A DNA stretch of 64,000 bases from Phycisphaera sp. (GTDB lineage Bacteria > Planctomycetota > Phycisphaerae > Phycisphaerales > Phycisphaeraceae): assembly GCA_028285385.1 (NCBI GenBank), contig JANQPR010000071.1, forward strand, positions 1 through 64,000. Reading direction: 5' to 3'. How positions within the stretch are numbered: position 1 is the first letter of the stretch; each line of letters starts with the position of its first letter. The notes below the pieces were generated by a model. It saw only the letters and a list, made by a program, of their open reading frames with translations. It made no database searches and was not told the DNA's origin. Below are positions 1 to 11,914 of this stretch, in pieces. The translations under genes were made by a program, and so were the position numbers.

Positions 1-3
1 ATC

Positions 4-891
4 GTGGAGACGCCATTGGAAGGGGGGTGGGTGGGGACGTTCACGACGAGCCCGGAGAGCCAGGTGCGTCTGCGGTTCGAGGGGGCGAACGTGGCGTTCT
101 CGCAGACCAACCCGCCGTTCGACTTCTCGGGACGGGTGACGGACATCGACACCGATACGGACCCGGGGCGGATCGATGTCGTGCTCGACGATTGCAGCAA
201 CGAGGTGATGATCGGGATGAGCTACCGCGGGATTTTCCGGCTCAACGACGACGGGTCCGTGTGGATTGCGACACGGGACCCGGACGTCGACCCGGTGCGT
301 CCCGAGAACTTCGAAGAGGTCGGCAGCAACGGCGTGATGCTCATCAAGGCGACGCGGCAGGAACAGGAAGCGGTCGTCGCGGAGGCGCTCGGGCGGAAGG
401 CGGTGGACCACGGCATGATTCTTGAGCCGGTCGACGTGCCGTCGGAGTTCGTGCTGATGCGGACGATCGAGACGACACCGGAGCAGGTGGCGATGGCGAT
501 CCCGATGATGTTCATGCAGATGGAGCGGGTGCTGGAAGACGCCAAGATCGAGGTGACGGGGATGGCGGAGATGCGTTTCGCCGACCCGCCCGAGCCGGAG
601 GGCGACGCGCCGGTGAAGTGGCCGATGACGCTGATGATCCCGGTCGCGTGGGAGGACGACTTGCCGGCGCCGTTCCGTTTCGCCGACAGCGAGCCGTTCG
701 TGGGGGTCGAGTACGTGTTCGAGGGCACGGTTATGGAGATCGCCACGGCCGCAGAACGCGCGATCGAGCAGGCGATTTTCGACGGCCACGAGCTGACCGG
801 GAACTACCGCGAGTTGCCGCTCCGTTGGCTCGGGCCCGCGTCGGACGAGAACGTGTTCGCGATCCAGTTGGAGATCGTGCCAGAGGATTGA
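4..891 (+). CDS. TIGR03067-like / GyrI-like two-domain protein, probably cut by window edge
   Basis: The reading frame is open to the left edge. The first possible start is a GTG at base 4 with no room to see a ribosome binding site, so the true start may lie outside. Residues 1-120 read like the planctomycete TIGR03067 domain: a W-x-G-x-F opening, a stretch of beta strands, a G-I-F-R-L strand and a closing RPENF...GVMLI pattern. Residues 150-295 look like a GyrI-like small-molecule-binding domain (alternating strands and two helices, ending in a strand with LEIVPED). No catalytic motif is visible. It converges on miaA, with a GC-rich hairpin between the two stops. Function is unknown; the domain calls come from pattern memory and would need a profile search. 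Confidence 0.6.
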   Translation: METPLEGGWVGTFTTSPESQVRLRFEGANVAFSQTNPPFDFSGRVTDIDTDTDPGRIDVVLDDCSNEVMIGMSYRGIFRLNDDGSVWIATRDPDVDPVRPENFEEVGSNGVMLIKATRQEQEAVVAEALGRKAVDHGMILEPVDVPSEFVLMRTIETTPEQVAMAIPMMFMQMERVLEDAKIEVTGMAEMRFADPPEPEGDAPVKWPMTLMIPVAWEDDLPAPFRFADSEPFVGVEYVFEGTVMEIATAAERAIEQAIFDGHELTGNYRELPLRWLGPASDENVFAIQLEIVPED

Positions 892-893
892 CG

Positions 894-910
894 CCGCGCC
901 AGCGGCGCGG
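894..910. terminator. GC-rich hairpin between convergent genes
   Basis: CCGCGCC and GGCGCGG form a 7 bp perfect stem with a 3-base loop, between the stop of the first gene and the end of miaA. There is no T run on either side, so it may act as a transcript-end structure rather than a classic intrinsic terminator. Confidence 0.35.
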
Positions 911-919
911 CGGCACTCC

Positions 920-1921
920 TTAAGCCAACGGCACGGCTCGCAATGCGAGCTCGACGGCCGAGGCCTGGTCGTCGGGCCGAGGCATGTCGATCCAGTTCAC
1001 ACCGACGAACCGTTTGAGCCAGGTGCGTTGCTGCTTGGCGAACCGGCGGGTCAGCACTTTGGTGCGTTCCATCGCGTCGTCGAGTGTTTTGATCCTCTGG
1101 TCGTGCAGGTCGGCGGCGCCGAGCGCAGTGAGGGTCTGCTTGTAGCCGAGCGCTTCGCGGGCCTGCGGGCCGAGTTGGCCGGCGGATTCGAGGCGTTGGA
1201 CTTCGTCGGGTAACGACTCGCCGTTGATACACACCGCCCGCGCGACGTCGGGGGCGACGCTGGCGGGGTTGAACATCGCCTTGACGCGAAGGTTGATACG
1301 TGGGTTGATCTCTTCCGGTGACCAGCGCAAACCGATCAGCACCGGGTCGAAGCGGTAGGTGTCGGGCGGCGTGTCGTCCCACTGCTGCTGCAGCTCGCTG
1401 ATCGGTTGGCCGGTGAGGTGGAACACCTCGAGCGCGCGGGTGAGGCGTTGCCGGTCGTTGGGCTGGATGCGTTCGGCGGCGGCGGGGTCGCGTTCCTTGA
1501 GTCGTTCGTGCAGCTCCGGCGGCGTGAACGGCTCGAGCGACGCGCGGAAGTCGGCGTCGTGGTCCGGGCCGTCCATCAGCCCTTCGAGCAGCGCTTTGAG
1601 GTAGAGGTTGGTGCCGCCGCCGACGACGGGGTGCCTGCCTCGCTGTTGGATGTCGGCGATCACGCGCTCGGCGTGGTCGAGCCAGTCGCGTACGGTGAAG
1701 CGCTGCGTGGGTTCGACGAGGTCGATCAGGTGGTGCGGGGCGCGCTGGCGTAAGGCGGGCTCGGGCTTGGCGGTGCCCGCGTCGAGGCGGCGGTACACCT
1801 GCATCGAGTCGGCGCCGACCACCTCGCCGCCGGCCGGGAGTCGCTCACACAGCTCGACCGCGAGGTCGCTCTTGCCGCCGGCGGTGGGGCCGAGGATCAC
1901 GATAGTACGGGGTGGCGGCAT
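920..1921 (-). CDS. miaA: tRNA dimethylallyltransferase MiaA
   Basis: Transfers a dimethylallyl group from DMAPP to N6 of adenosine 37 in tRNAs that read UNN codons. The 333-residue length is normal for the family. Seen in the sequence: the P-loop GPTAGGKS at residues 8-15, the DSMQVYRRLDAGTAKP motif that follows it, the GGTNLYLKALLEG substrate loop, and the C-terminal RFAKQQRTWLKRF segment typical of MiaA. The ATG at 1921 lies 48 bp from the start of the divergent acetyltransferase gene, so the two share a short promoter region. No ligand or nucleotide-binding residue appears to be missing. Confidence 0.96.
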   Translation of the reverse strand: MPPPRTIVILGPTAGGKSDLAVELCERLPAGGEVVGADSMQVYRRLDAGTAKPEPALRQRAPHHLIDLVEPTQRFTVRDWLDHAERVIADIQQRGRHPVVGGGTNLYLKALLEGLMDGPDHDADFRASLEPFTPPELHERLKERDPAAAERIQPNDRQRLTRALEVFHLTGQPISELQQQWDDTPPDTYRFDPVLIGLRWSPEEINPRINLRVKAMFNPASVAPDVARAVCINGESLPDEVQRLESAGQLGPQAREALGYKQTLTALGAADLHDQRIKTLDDAMERTKVLTRRFAKQQRTWLKRFVGVNWIDMPRPDDQASAVELALRAVPLA

Positions 1922-1968
1922 GTCGCCCGGTGTTCTATCGCGCGATCTGCGGTCCGTACACTGCGTCG

Positions 1969-2559
1969 ATGCCCCAGCCGCTGAAATCGGTAGTTGTCCG
2001 TTGGAGGCCGGGCAAGGTTGACCCAGGTTCTTTAGACGACGTTCGCGCGATGCGGGCCAGGGCTTTTGTAGGGATGAGCCCGACCCCGGACGAGCAGACG
2101 CTGGCGCGCACGCGCGAGCGGGCGCACCGGCGCTGGGTCGCGGGCGAGGCTGCGGAAGCGGCGGGGCTGATGCACGTCGTCAAGGTGGATGGCGGGTACG
2201 CGGCCGTTGCGAACACCTTGCGACGAACCATCGATACCGCGACCGGGCTCGTTACCGTGCTGGGGCTGGCTGGCGTCGCCAGCGACCCGACGGTTCGCGG
2301 CAGTGGTTTCGGCAAGGCGGCGGTTCTCGACGCCTTCGCCCGGCTAGGCGAAGAAGGCCTGACTCATTGTCTATTCCAAACCGGCAAGGCACGAGGGTTC
2401 TATGAGAGGTTGGGCGCGGCGCTCGTGACGAATCGGTTTGTCGACCGCACCGCCGACGATATCGAGGCCAACCCGTGGTCGGACGACTGGGTGATGCGCT
2501 ACCCCGCCGACGCCGACTGGCCCGACGGCGTGATCGATCTCAACGGGCCGGGGTACTGA
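1969..2559 (+). CDS. GNAT-family N-acetyltransferase
   Basis: A 196-residue protein with a GNAT fold pattern: a central strand GLVTVLGLAGVASDPTVRGSG, then the acetyl-CoA loop R-G-S-G-F-G-K (the family's R/Q-x-x-G-x-G/A), then a helix and HCLFQTGKARGFYERLGA. The last part matches the usual A-x-x-F-Y-x-x-x-G-F block. The start was moved to ATG 1969 because the upstream part of the frame overlaps the divergent miaA start. The acceptor substrate cannot be told from sequence. The gene stands alone and a long promoter region for the next gene follows it. Confidence 0.8.
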   Translation: MPQPLKSVVVRWRPGKVDPGSLDDVRAMRARAFVGMSPTPDEQTLARTRERAHRRWVAGEAAEAAGLMHVVKVDGGYAAVANTLRRTIDTATGLVTVLGLAGVASDPTVRGSGFGKAAVLDAFARLGEEGLTHCLFQTGKARGFYERLGAALVTNRFVDRTADDIEANPWSDDWVMRYPADADWPDGVIDLNGPGY

Positions 2560-2654
2560 CGTACGCGGAGTGCGTGGTCGTCTGAGTCTCGTGTGAAGCT
2601 GGGCAGACCCGCTCGTGGCGTTTTGTTCGACGATCAGGCGGGGCCAGGTTTTCC

Positions 2655-2682
2655 TTGACTTGATTTGACGGCGATCTAATCT
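2655..2682 (+). promoter_or_regulatory. Candidate sigma-70-type promoter
   Basis: TTGACT at 2655-2660 and TAATCT at 2677-2682 are separated by 16 bases in an AT-richer patch, about 70 bases before the ATG of the secreted-protein gene at 2755. Prediction from pattern only. Confidence 0.4.
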
Positions 2683-2754
2683 ACTTAGTGCCGCTTGTGA
2701 AAAGGTGGCCCGTCTGTCGCCGCGGTCGCTAGCGGCATCTCTTTGGGAGAGACG

Positions 2755-4857
2755 ATGAAACCTGGTCGAGCTTTTCGTGGGACCACCGGGCTGTCGGCGT
2801 GTGTCGGTTGTGCGTTCGCCGCGTCGGTGTCGGCTCAAGTGACGAGCACCTTTGCGCCGCCGGTGATGCCGCCGTTCCTCCCGTCGGGTTCCTGGGACGA
2901 CCCGGACGACTGGGACACGGCCAACTTCCCGGACAACGGACAGCCGAACGCGGGCGACACATACAACGCGATCAACCGCGCCGGCACGGCCTTCGTCAAC
3001 GGCGACTTCACCATCGAAGACCTGACGCTCGGCACGGACGGGACCAACGACGGCAACCTCAGCCCCTCCGGGCCCACTGGCACGCGGCGGTCCCTCACAG
3101 TCAACGGCACCTTCAACTGGGAGGCCGGCCGGATCAGCGGCGAGCTCGACGTGACGGTCCTGGGCGGCATCGTGATCGACACGCCCGAGACGAAGCAGCT
3201 CAGCACCAGTCAACTGCTCAGCGACCCGCCGCAGTTCCTGGTCCCCAACCTGAACCACGGCGGCACGGGCACCTGGTCCGACGGCAACGTCACGGGGCAG
3301 ATCGTGGTCGGACCCGGCCTGAACCAGGCTCCGATGTTCAACAACCTCACCGGCGCGACGCTGACCACCACGGCCGCCGGACGGCGGTTCACCCCGCGCT
3401 TCAACAACGCCGGCACGCTTAATGTCGACGTCGGCGCCGGCGAGGACATCCGCATCGAGCGGCTGTTCAACGACGGCACGGTCAACGTGATCAGCGGCAC
3501 GCTCGACGTGCAGGAGGCGATCACTCAGGGCGACCAAACCCGCATCAGCAACGGCGACTTCGTGATCAGCCCGGGCGCCACGCTGCTGCTCAACAACCAC
3601 CAGGTGCTGGCGGGCGGTTCCATCACCGGCGGCGGCGACGTCGAACTTTCCGGCTTCGTCGCGTCTGAGCGGGTCGATGTGTTCGGCGGCTTCGCGGTCG
3701 GCGGCACCACGACCGTGCTCGGCGACGTCACGCTACCCAACGACGCGACCACGTCCCAGTTGGTCCTCGACGGCGACGACCCCAACCGAGTCATCGGCGG
3801 CGGTTTCAGCAGCGGCACGCAACTCGACGGCGACATCACCGTCAGCGGCCTGACCCGCTGGGTCGCCGGCGGCTACGACGGCCAGGGCACCATCCACGCC
3901 AACGGCGGCGTGAGCTTCGAGTCCACCGGCGGCGACGACTACGTGCTGTTCGGCGGCACCACCCTCAACATCGGGGCCGACAGCACCTACGACGGCGGCG
4001 AGCCGATCTTGGTGGAAGACGACGCGGCCCTGAACATCCTGCCCGGCGTCACCTTCGCCGTGACCGGGTCCGCGGGCCTGGGATCCACCGAGAACGGCGA
4101 CCGCGGGCTCATCACCAACGATGGCGTGATGACGTTCGCCGGCGGCGGTTCGTCCTTCTCCACCGAGATCCGCAACAACGGGCTGATCGTCGTCAACGCC
4201 GACGCCACGCTGAGCCGGTCGAGCCTGAGCACCACCGACGGCAACCTGTCCCAGGCCCCCGACGCCGAGATCCGCGTGCTCGGCGGCAACCTCCGCACGC
4301 TCAGCCGCGGGCCGGGCATCACCCCCGGCGGCACCATCACCGGCAGCGGCAGCATCTCCACCAACGCCTTCGGCGGCGGGACGGTGCTCTCGCCCGGGCT
4401 GGACCCCTCGGTCGGTTCGCCGATCGGGGTCTGGGAGGGCGAGTTCCTCACCCTGCTCGACGACGCCACGGTCGTGTTCGATCTGGCCGGTACCGACCCT
4501 TCGGAGTACGACCGCATCTTCAACGACGACACCGGCATCTTCGCGGACCCCGGCGATATCACGCTCGACGGCGACTTGGTCCTTCGCTTCGCCGCGGGCT
4601 TCGAGAGCCTGGTCACGATGGCCGACACCTTCGCGATCTTCGAGGCGCCGGAAGACATCGACGGCGCGTTCAACAACGTCGCCGCCGGCGCTCGCCTGCT
4701 GACGGCCGATGGGTCCGGTTCGTTTGTCGTGAACTACGGGCCGACCAGCCCGTTCGGAGACAACCGGGTCGTGCTCAGCGACTACGAAGTGATCCCGGAA
4801 CCCGCGGCCGGGCTGCTGCTGCTGACGCTCGGCTTCTCGAAGCGCCGCCGACGGTGA
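2755..4857 (+). CDS. Secreted beta-rich PEP-CTERM protein
   Basis: Starts at ATG 2755, preceded by GGGAGAGACG; the frame also has a TTG at 2743. A signal peptide (Lys/Arg, then a hydrophobic stretch ending ASVSAQ) covers residues 1-30. The body of about 650 residues is Gly/Asp/Thr-rich with repeated short strands such as TLNIGADSTYDGG and ITPGGTITGSGS, the pattern of autotransporter-like right-handed beta helices. Near the N terminus a GSWDDPDDWD motif recurs in form in other large proteins of this window. The C terminus is IPEPAAGLLLLTLGF followed by KRRRR, a PEP-CTERM sorting signal read by an exosortase (none is encoded here). Likely a cell-surface or extracellular structural or adhesive protein; no enzyme motif is visible. 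Confidence 0.75.
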   Translation: MKPGRAFRGTTGLSACVGCAFAASVSAQVTSTFAPPVMPPFLPSGSWDDPDDWDTANFPDNGQPNAGDTYNAINRAGTAFVNGDFTIEDLTLGTDGTNDGNLSPSGPTGTRRSLTVNGTFNWEAGRISGELDVTVLGGIVIDTPETKQLSTSQLLSDPPQFLVPNLNHGGTGTWSDGNVTGQIVVGPGLNQAPMFNNLTGATLTTTAAGRRFTPRFNNAGTLNVDVGAGEDIRIERLFNDGTVNVISGTLDVQEAITQGDQTRISNGDFVISPGATLLLNNHQVLAGGSITGGGDVELSGFVASERVDVFGGFAVGGTTTVLGDVTLPNDATTSQLVLDGDDPNRVIGGGFSSGTQLDGDITVSGLTRWVAGGYDGQGTIHANGGVSFESTGGDDYVLFGGTTLNIGADSTYDGGEPILVEDDAALNILPGVTFAVTGSAGLGSTENGDRGLITNDGVMTFAGGGSSFSTEIRNNGLIVVNADATLSRSSLSTTDGNLSQAPDAEIRVLGGNLRTLSRGPGITPGGTITGSGSISTNAFGGGTVLSPGLDPSVGSPIGVWEGEFLTLLDDATVVFDLAGTDPSEYDRIFNDDTGIFADPGDITLDGDLVLRFAAGFESLVTMADTFAIFEAPEDIDGAFNNVAAGARLLTADGSGSFVVNYGPTSPFGDNRVVLSDYEVIPEPAAGLLLLTLGFSKRRRR

Positions 4858-4882
4858 CCAACGCCACAACCTGATCCGCCCA

Positions 4883-4918
4883 GCGGGCCTTGCTACGATG
4901 CGAGGCCCGCCTCTTTTT
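4883..4918 (+). terminator. Intrinsic terminator just upstream of acnA
   Basis: GCGGGCCT and AGGCCCGC form an 8 bp perfect stem with a 12-base loop, followed by CTCTTTTT. It ends transcription of the preceding PEP-CTERM gene, but its T run stops only about 20 bases before the acnA ATG. acnA must therefore start transcription within this stretch or be read through it. Confidence 0.75.
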
Positions 4919-4937
4919 GCTGGAAAGACCCGAACCG

Positions 4938-7760
<2,823 letters not shown>

Positions 7761-7936
7761 GCGGGATAAGCCTTAGGTTCATTTCGCAAGTTGGTTCCAA
7801 CATCTTTCGAATCCCGCACAATTGGCGCACGAGTTCCTTCAGAGGAAACGTGATCCAAGCTGGCAATCGCTGCCGCGAGAGCGCTCAGGTACACTGTGTT
7901 TTTAGCGTACGGCAGTACATGCTAGGAGCACGACTG

Positions 7937-9925
7937 ATGTTAAAGCGCTTCTTATTGTTAGTTGTGATTTGCGGGGGATTGCAAGCGACGAGTATCGCAG
8001 AAACGCGGCCGCCCGAGGGGCAAGTCCTCCTGGAGGGGGTGGTCCACGATTCTTCGGGTAAAGCGATCCGAGGGGCGGAAATCAATGCGGTTATCCTGAG
8101 TCGCCGCTCGAAGCAGCACCCACTCGCGGGCGGGACCGTGGCGACGGTGGAGGGGCGCACGGCGTCGGACTCGGACGGTAATTTCCAGTTTTCAGTCCGG
8201 AAGCCGGACCGGAAACGAGACATTGATCTGGAGTTGTTTGCCTACGCGGACGGCCACGGTTTGGCGTTCCGGTTCTTAGAGATCGATCAGGACCACCATC
8301 AACTCGTGATGGAACTGCCGGAAGCCATGCCGGCCACCGGGAAGCTGTTGGGGCCCGGTGGAGAACCTCTGGCAGGCGTGCCGCTCAGTGTGGCCACGCT
8401 GAGGAGGACCGTCGAAGGCTCCGATCCGTGGTTCCCGTTTTCCGCGCCTCCGTCGAACATCACGGCTTGGCCTCCGGTCGTGACCACCGGGAGCGACGGC
8501 GCCTTCACGCTCCAGGGTATACCGCCGCAGACCGAACTTGTCTTGGAAACCGCTGACGAGCGGGTTGCCCGGCAGCGATGGCCGCTGGACGTGGGTCCGG
8601 ACTCAGAGGTGGTGAGGTTGCACGCCGCACCGCCACGTTACGTCGAGGGGACGGTGGTGTCCGCTGAGGACCGACGTCCGGTTGAAGACGCCGCGGTGGT
8701 TCTGACGGCGTGGGGTGCCGGGGACAGCTTTGTGGGCACGGTGTACACCGCGACGGATTCACGGGGACGGTTCGTGCTGCGGCCTTACTTTGCCGCCGAG
8801 TTGGGCCTAAGGGTGTCGGCGGACCCGGAACGCTACGAGGTGCTCGAACGGCGTATCCCTTGGCCCGCATCAACGACGGTGCAAGGGATGTCGCTGCCTC
8901 TATACCGAAAGGGGGCCGGCCCGGCTCACGGTACCAGCCGGGACGGCGAGACCGACGGCACGATCGAGGCGGAGGTCCCCGCGGTCGAGGTCACTCGGCA
9001 TGCCCCGTCCGGCAAACTGGAGGATCCACTAGAGGGCACGATCGTCGTCTCGGCACAAATAGGCTCCGACGACCCGGTCCACCGGATCATCGCTATCGAT
9101 CCGCAGACTGGGCGAACTCGGGATCTGGTCAAACAGGCGAACTCATCCAGGATTTCGCCGGACGGGAGGCACCTTGTTTACGGTTCGAGCGCGTCCGACG
9201 ACACGCGGGTGATGTCGCTGCTTCCCGAGGCAAGCGTGCGACGCATTGCCGGGGGCGATCTGCAGCAGGCGGCCTGGGTTCCGGGCACGGACGAGTTCTT
9301 CGTCAATGTGTCCGACCCTCGCCGGCGCCATTATTTTGGTGAGCAATACTGGGGAGAAGAGTCGAACAAGCTGCGGTTTAACACCCTGGGAGAACAAGTG
9401 GGAGAGCTGGCCGTGCCGGCTTTGTACGAAGTCTGCGACGTGTCGCCCGACGGGGGTTGGGTCGCGATGCACTGGGATACCCACGCCCACCTGACCGGGG
9501 CGCAGCTTTTCGTGTCTCGGATCGACGGCACCGACTTACGGCCGGTCGCGCGCAGACAAGCGCAGTACTATTGGTACCCGCGCTTTAGTCCTGACGGCAA
9601 GACGCTCTTGGCCAAGCACCTGAATGCGGCGGAGGGCGGAGGCGGCCGGATCAGCGTGCACACCATTGCGCTGGACGGGACCGAAGAGCGGTCCCTGTCG
9701 GTGAGCGAGGGCTACAGTCCCGAGGTGGCGTGTTGGTCTCCCGACGGCAGGTGGATCGCGGTCGCGGCCTATGCGAACAGCGCATTTGGCGGTGGAGAAA
9801 AACACAGCGAGATTTTCGTCATCGATCCGCAGGCCCACCGGGTGCGTCAGATCAGCTTCGGTGACAGCGCACGTTCGATCGTGTTCGATATCGATTGGAC
9901 GGCGAGGGATCTTCTGAAGCAATAA
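7937..9925 (+). CDS. Secreted carboxypeptidase-regulatory-like and PD40 beta-propeller protein
   Basis: Start ATG 7937 is fixed by AGGAG at 7924-7928; the frame extends upstream but has no other good site. Residues 1-20 form a signal peptide (KRFLLLVVICGG...). Residues 30-330 contain two or three carboxypeptidase-regulatory-like modules (LEGVVHDSSGKAIRGAEI, VEGTVVSAEDRRPVEDA), Ig-like folds common in secreted planctomycete proteins. Residues 370-660 hold at least four WD40-like/PD40 blades marked by S-P-D-G-x-x-x (ISPDGRHLVY, VSPDGGWVAM, FSPDGKTLLA, WSPDGRWIAV), like TolB. There is no peptidase domain after the propeller. Probably a periplasmic binding or sensor protein; its partner is unknown. 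A hairpin repeat begins directly after the stop. Confidence 0.75.
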   Translation: MLKRFLLLVVICGGLQATSIAETRPPEGQVLLEGVVHDSSGKAIRGAEINAVILSRRSKQHPLAGGTVATVEGRTASDSDGNFQFSVRKPDRKRDIDLELFAYADGHGLAFRFLEIDQDHHQLVMELPEAMPATGKLLGPGGEPLAGVPLSVATLRRTVEGSDPWFPFSAPPSNITAWPPVVTTGSDGAFTLQGIPPQTELVLETADERVARQRWPLDVGPDSEVVRLHAAPPRYVEGTVVSAEDRRPVEDAAVVLTAWGAGDSFVGTVYTATDSRGRFVLRPYFAAELGLRVSADPERYEVLERRIPWPASTTVQGMSLPLYRKGAGPAHGTSRDGETDGTIEAEVPAVEVTRHAPSGKLEDPLEGTIVVSAQIGSDDPVHRIIAIDPQTGRTRDLVKQANSSRISPDGRHLVYGSSASDDTRVMSLLPEASVRRIAGGDLQQAAWVPGTDEFFVNVSDPRRRHYFGEQYWGEESNKLRFNTLGEQVGELAVPALYEVCDVSPDGGWVAMHWDTHAHLTGAQLFVSRIDGTDLRPVARRQAQYYWYPRFSPDGKTLLAKHLNAAEGGGGRISVHTIALDGTEERSLSVSEGYSPEVACWSPDGRWIAVAAYANSAFGGGEKHSEIFVIDPQAHRVRQISFGDSARSIVFDIDWTARDLLKQ

Positions 9926-10100
9926 TGCCGGGTGCCACACCTCACGCACAGCGTGATGTGTGACGGGGGATGAAAAGCTGACCGCACACATCGCCTGCGG
10001 CGAGGTGTGGCACCACGTGGGGTGGGGTGTGATTGTGTGTTCTTGCGCACGCCCGCGCGGGTCGGCCCGGGGGTAGGAGCCACGTGGGGAGCGCGGCGGG
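9926..10100 (+). repeat. Dispersed intergenic hairpin repeat, copy 1
   Basis: About 175 bp that closely match 11452-11622 in the same orientation. The first half is bounded by the outer inverted repeat GTGCCACACCTC / GAGGTGTGGCAC (9932-9943 and 10002-10013) and contains two smaller hairpins, CACCTCACGC/GCGTGATGTG and one around ATCGCCTGCGGCGA. A GC-rich tail (CGCGCGGGTCGGCCC, GGGAGCGCGGCGGGG) follows. It starts right after the stop of the PD40 gene. The organisation resembles paired-hairpin REP/BIME elements. Confidence 0.8.
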
Positions 10101-10205
10101 GCGTGGGTTTCTTCATCGGGCTTGGAGAAAGGCGGCGGGGCGGATAATCTCGACCCGTTGGTCTTTGGGTTCCGGTTCCAATCCTCGAGCACGGGAGGTC
10201 TGGCG

Positions 10206-10634
10206 ATGAAGGCGCTGCTGATCACGTTCGTGGTGGTGGGGGCGTTGGTGTTTGCGTTGGTGAAGTTCGGCGGGGTGATGGACTTCGACCCCGCGAAGCA
10301 GGCCGGCGAGTTCCGGGCGTTGGCGACGCCGGGCACGGATTGGTCGGTGTTGGTCGACAAGGCCAAGCCGCAGGAGATCATGACCTACCACGCGGACAAG
10401 GAGCTCGGCGGGCTGGAGCTGGGGATGGCGATGAAGTACCGGCCGGACGTGTTCGAGCCGCAGATCGCGGAGGGCAAGTACACGGACGGGTTCGTGCTGC
10501 GGTGGGTGTTCGGGGCGGGCGACGTGTACGACCTGGCGTTCGATGGCGACGGCAAGCTCACGGGCGCGAGCGAGCCGATCACGACGAAGGACCTGCTGGA
10601 CGGCTCGGCGGTGGAGAAGATGAAGGACATGTGA
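10206..10634 (+). CDS. Small membrane-anchored protein of unknown function
   Basis: 142 residues from ATG 10206, which has GGGAGGT at 10193-10199 as its ribosome binding site. Residues 1-22 form one hydrophobic N-terminal helix (KALLITFVVVGALVFALVKF), so the protein is exported or anchored. The remaining 120 residues look like a small alpha/beta domain ending in helices (ITTKDLLDGSAVEKMKDM). I do not recognise the family. It lies between the first repeat copy and a PEP-CTERM gene reading the same way. Confidence 0.7.
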   Translation: MKALLITFVVVGALVFALVKFGGVMDFDPAKQAGEFRALATPGTDWSVLVDKAKPQEIMTYHADKELGGLELGMAMKYRPDVFEPQIAEGKYTDGFVLRWVFGAGDVYDLAFDGDGKLTGASEPITTKDLLDGSAVEKMKDM

Positions 10635-10753
10635 CGCGGCGGCGGGCGCGGCGCGACGCCGGGCGCGGGAAATCCCGGGGATGAGGGGATGGCCGGATGG
10701 GCGGTAGCCTGCGGAGTTTGTGACGGCGGACCCGTTCCGAGAGGAGAATCGAG

Positions 10754-11422
10754 ATGCGCAGCGTGTTCAGTGGTTGGAGCCGGGCCCGCGGTTGGTTTGT
10801 TCGTGGTCGGTTGGCCGGTGGCGTCGCGGCGGCGGGGTTGCTGGCGGGGCTGGCGTCGCCGGGCTCGGCCGCGACCAACTACGTTTTTGATGTCGAGTAC
10901 CTCGGGAACGACAATGCCCAGCTTGCGCCCGGCAGCGACGACCCGGTGGGGGCGATGCTGCTGCCGGGCGACACGTTCCAGTGGACGATCGCGTCGGCGG
11001 ACGCGCGGTTCTGGCGGGTGGAGACGGGGGGCGACTTCTTCCCGTTCATGGCGTTCGGGGTGAACCCGGCGGGCGTGCGGGTGGGCGACTTCAGCCTGGT
11101 GCTGCGGAACGACGGCGGAGACGTGTTCTCGCTGATCGGTACCGACGTCACGAACCAGGAGGTGCACCTGGGGACCAACACCGTGACGCTGCCGACGGGG
11201 CTGGACTTCGACGAGATGTTCCTGGATTACTCGCTGGACTCGGCGGATGACTTGGGCCAGCCGCCCACGCCGGCGAACACCACGCTGGAGGGGCTGCTGC
11301 CGATCTTCGGGGCGCCGGAGCAGAACCAGTTCAGCCCGGGGATCGTGTTCATCCCCGAGCCGGGCGTGGCGGCTTTGGGGATGGCGGCGTTGGTGCTGGT
11401 CGGGCGGGTGCGGCGGGATTGA
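10754..11422 (+). CDS. PEP-CTERM protein, 222 aa
   Basis: ATG 10754 is preceded by GAGGAGAATCGAG. A long N-region with several Arg precedes a hydrophobic core ending GSAA (residues 20-42), a signal peptide. The middle is a beta-sandwich-like domain with FQWTIASADARFWRVE and evenly spaced Asp/Gly turns. The tail is IPEPGVAALGMAALVLV plus GRVRRD, a PEP-CTERM sorting signal. No catalytic residues are recognisable. Spacing from the upstream gene (119 bp) suggests it has its own promoter. The second hairpin-repeat copy begins 30 bp after the stop. Confidence 0.75.
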   Translation: MRSVFSGWSRARGWFVRGRLAGGVAAAGLLAGLASPGSAATNYVFDVEYLGNDNAQLAPGSDDPVGAMLLPGDTFQWTIASADARFWRVETGGDFFPFMAFGVNPAGVRVGDFSLVLRNDGGDVFSLIGTDVTNQEVHLGTNTVTLPTGLDFDEMFLDYSLDSADDLGQPPTPANTTLEGLLPIFGAPEQNQFSPGIVFIPEPGVAALGMAALVLVGRVRRD

Positions 11423-11451
11423 GGCGCCGGGTCGGCGGGGCGGGTGAGTGA

Positions 11452-11622
11452 TGCCGGTGCCACACCTCGCGCGTGGCGCGATGTGTGCCGGGGAAATGAA
11501 CTGCTGACCGCACCCATCGCCTTGGGCGAGGTGTGGCACCCGGTGGTGTGAGAGTTCTGTGTTCCTGCGCACGTCCGCGGGGGTCGGCCCCTGGGTAGGA
11601 GCCACGCGGGGAGCGCGGCGGG
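11452..11622 (+). repeat. Dispersed intergenic hairpin repeat, copy 2
   Basis: Aligns end to end with the copy at 9926-10100: the same GTGCCACACCTC / GAGGTGTGGCAC boundary, the same two inner hairpins, then the shared TGCGCAC...GGTCGGCCC...GTAGGAGCCACG...GGGAGCGCGGCGGG tail. Changes fall mostly in loops, and paired bases are often compensated (CACGC/GCGTG in copy 1, CGCGC...GCGCG here), so base pairing seems conserved. Confidence 0.8.
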
Positions 11623-11885
11623 TGGGGACGGCCTCGGGCCGGGCGAACGGACAGACGGTGGGCAAGCCGGCGGGTCGTCTGCACGACGTGCGACGAGCAG
11701 TCCCGGCCGCGAGCTCCCCGCCGACCCCTCCGTCGCCCCGCCGGGGTCGCCGAAGAGTCCCGCACGAACGCGTGGCCCCCCCGGGAGTGGTGGACGAGTA
11801 GCGGTGAGCCGGATCGGCCCGCGCGTCCACGAATCGCTTCCGGGGTCGGGTTCTTTGACACGCGGAGCACGGGCGTATTGCCCAC

Positions 11886-11914
11886 AAAAATGAACCCCGC
11901 CGATGAAGGCGGGG
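11886..11914 (-). terminator. Intrinsic terminator of the large PEP-CTERM gene
   Basis: On the minus strand CCCCGCC (6-base loop) GGCGGGG is followed after a few bases by TTTTT. It lies 40 bases after the stop codon at 11954. Confidence 0.75.

Noticed and set aside
2371-3600. Long open frame on the minus strand opposite the acetyltransferase and PEP-CTERM genes
   Set aside because: It mirrors the real genes' codon periodicity in high-GC DNA, is Arg/Val/Gly-rich without domains, and has no ribosome binding site. The same applies to 3733-4869, 4893-6119 and 6168-7730 on the minus strand.
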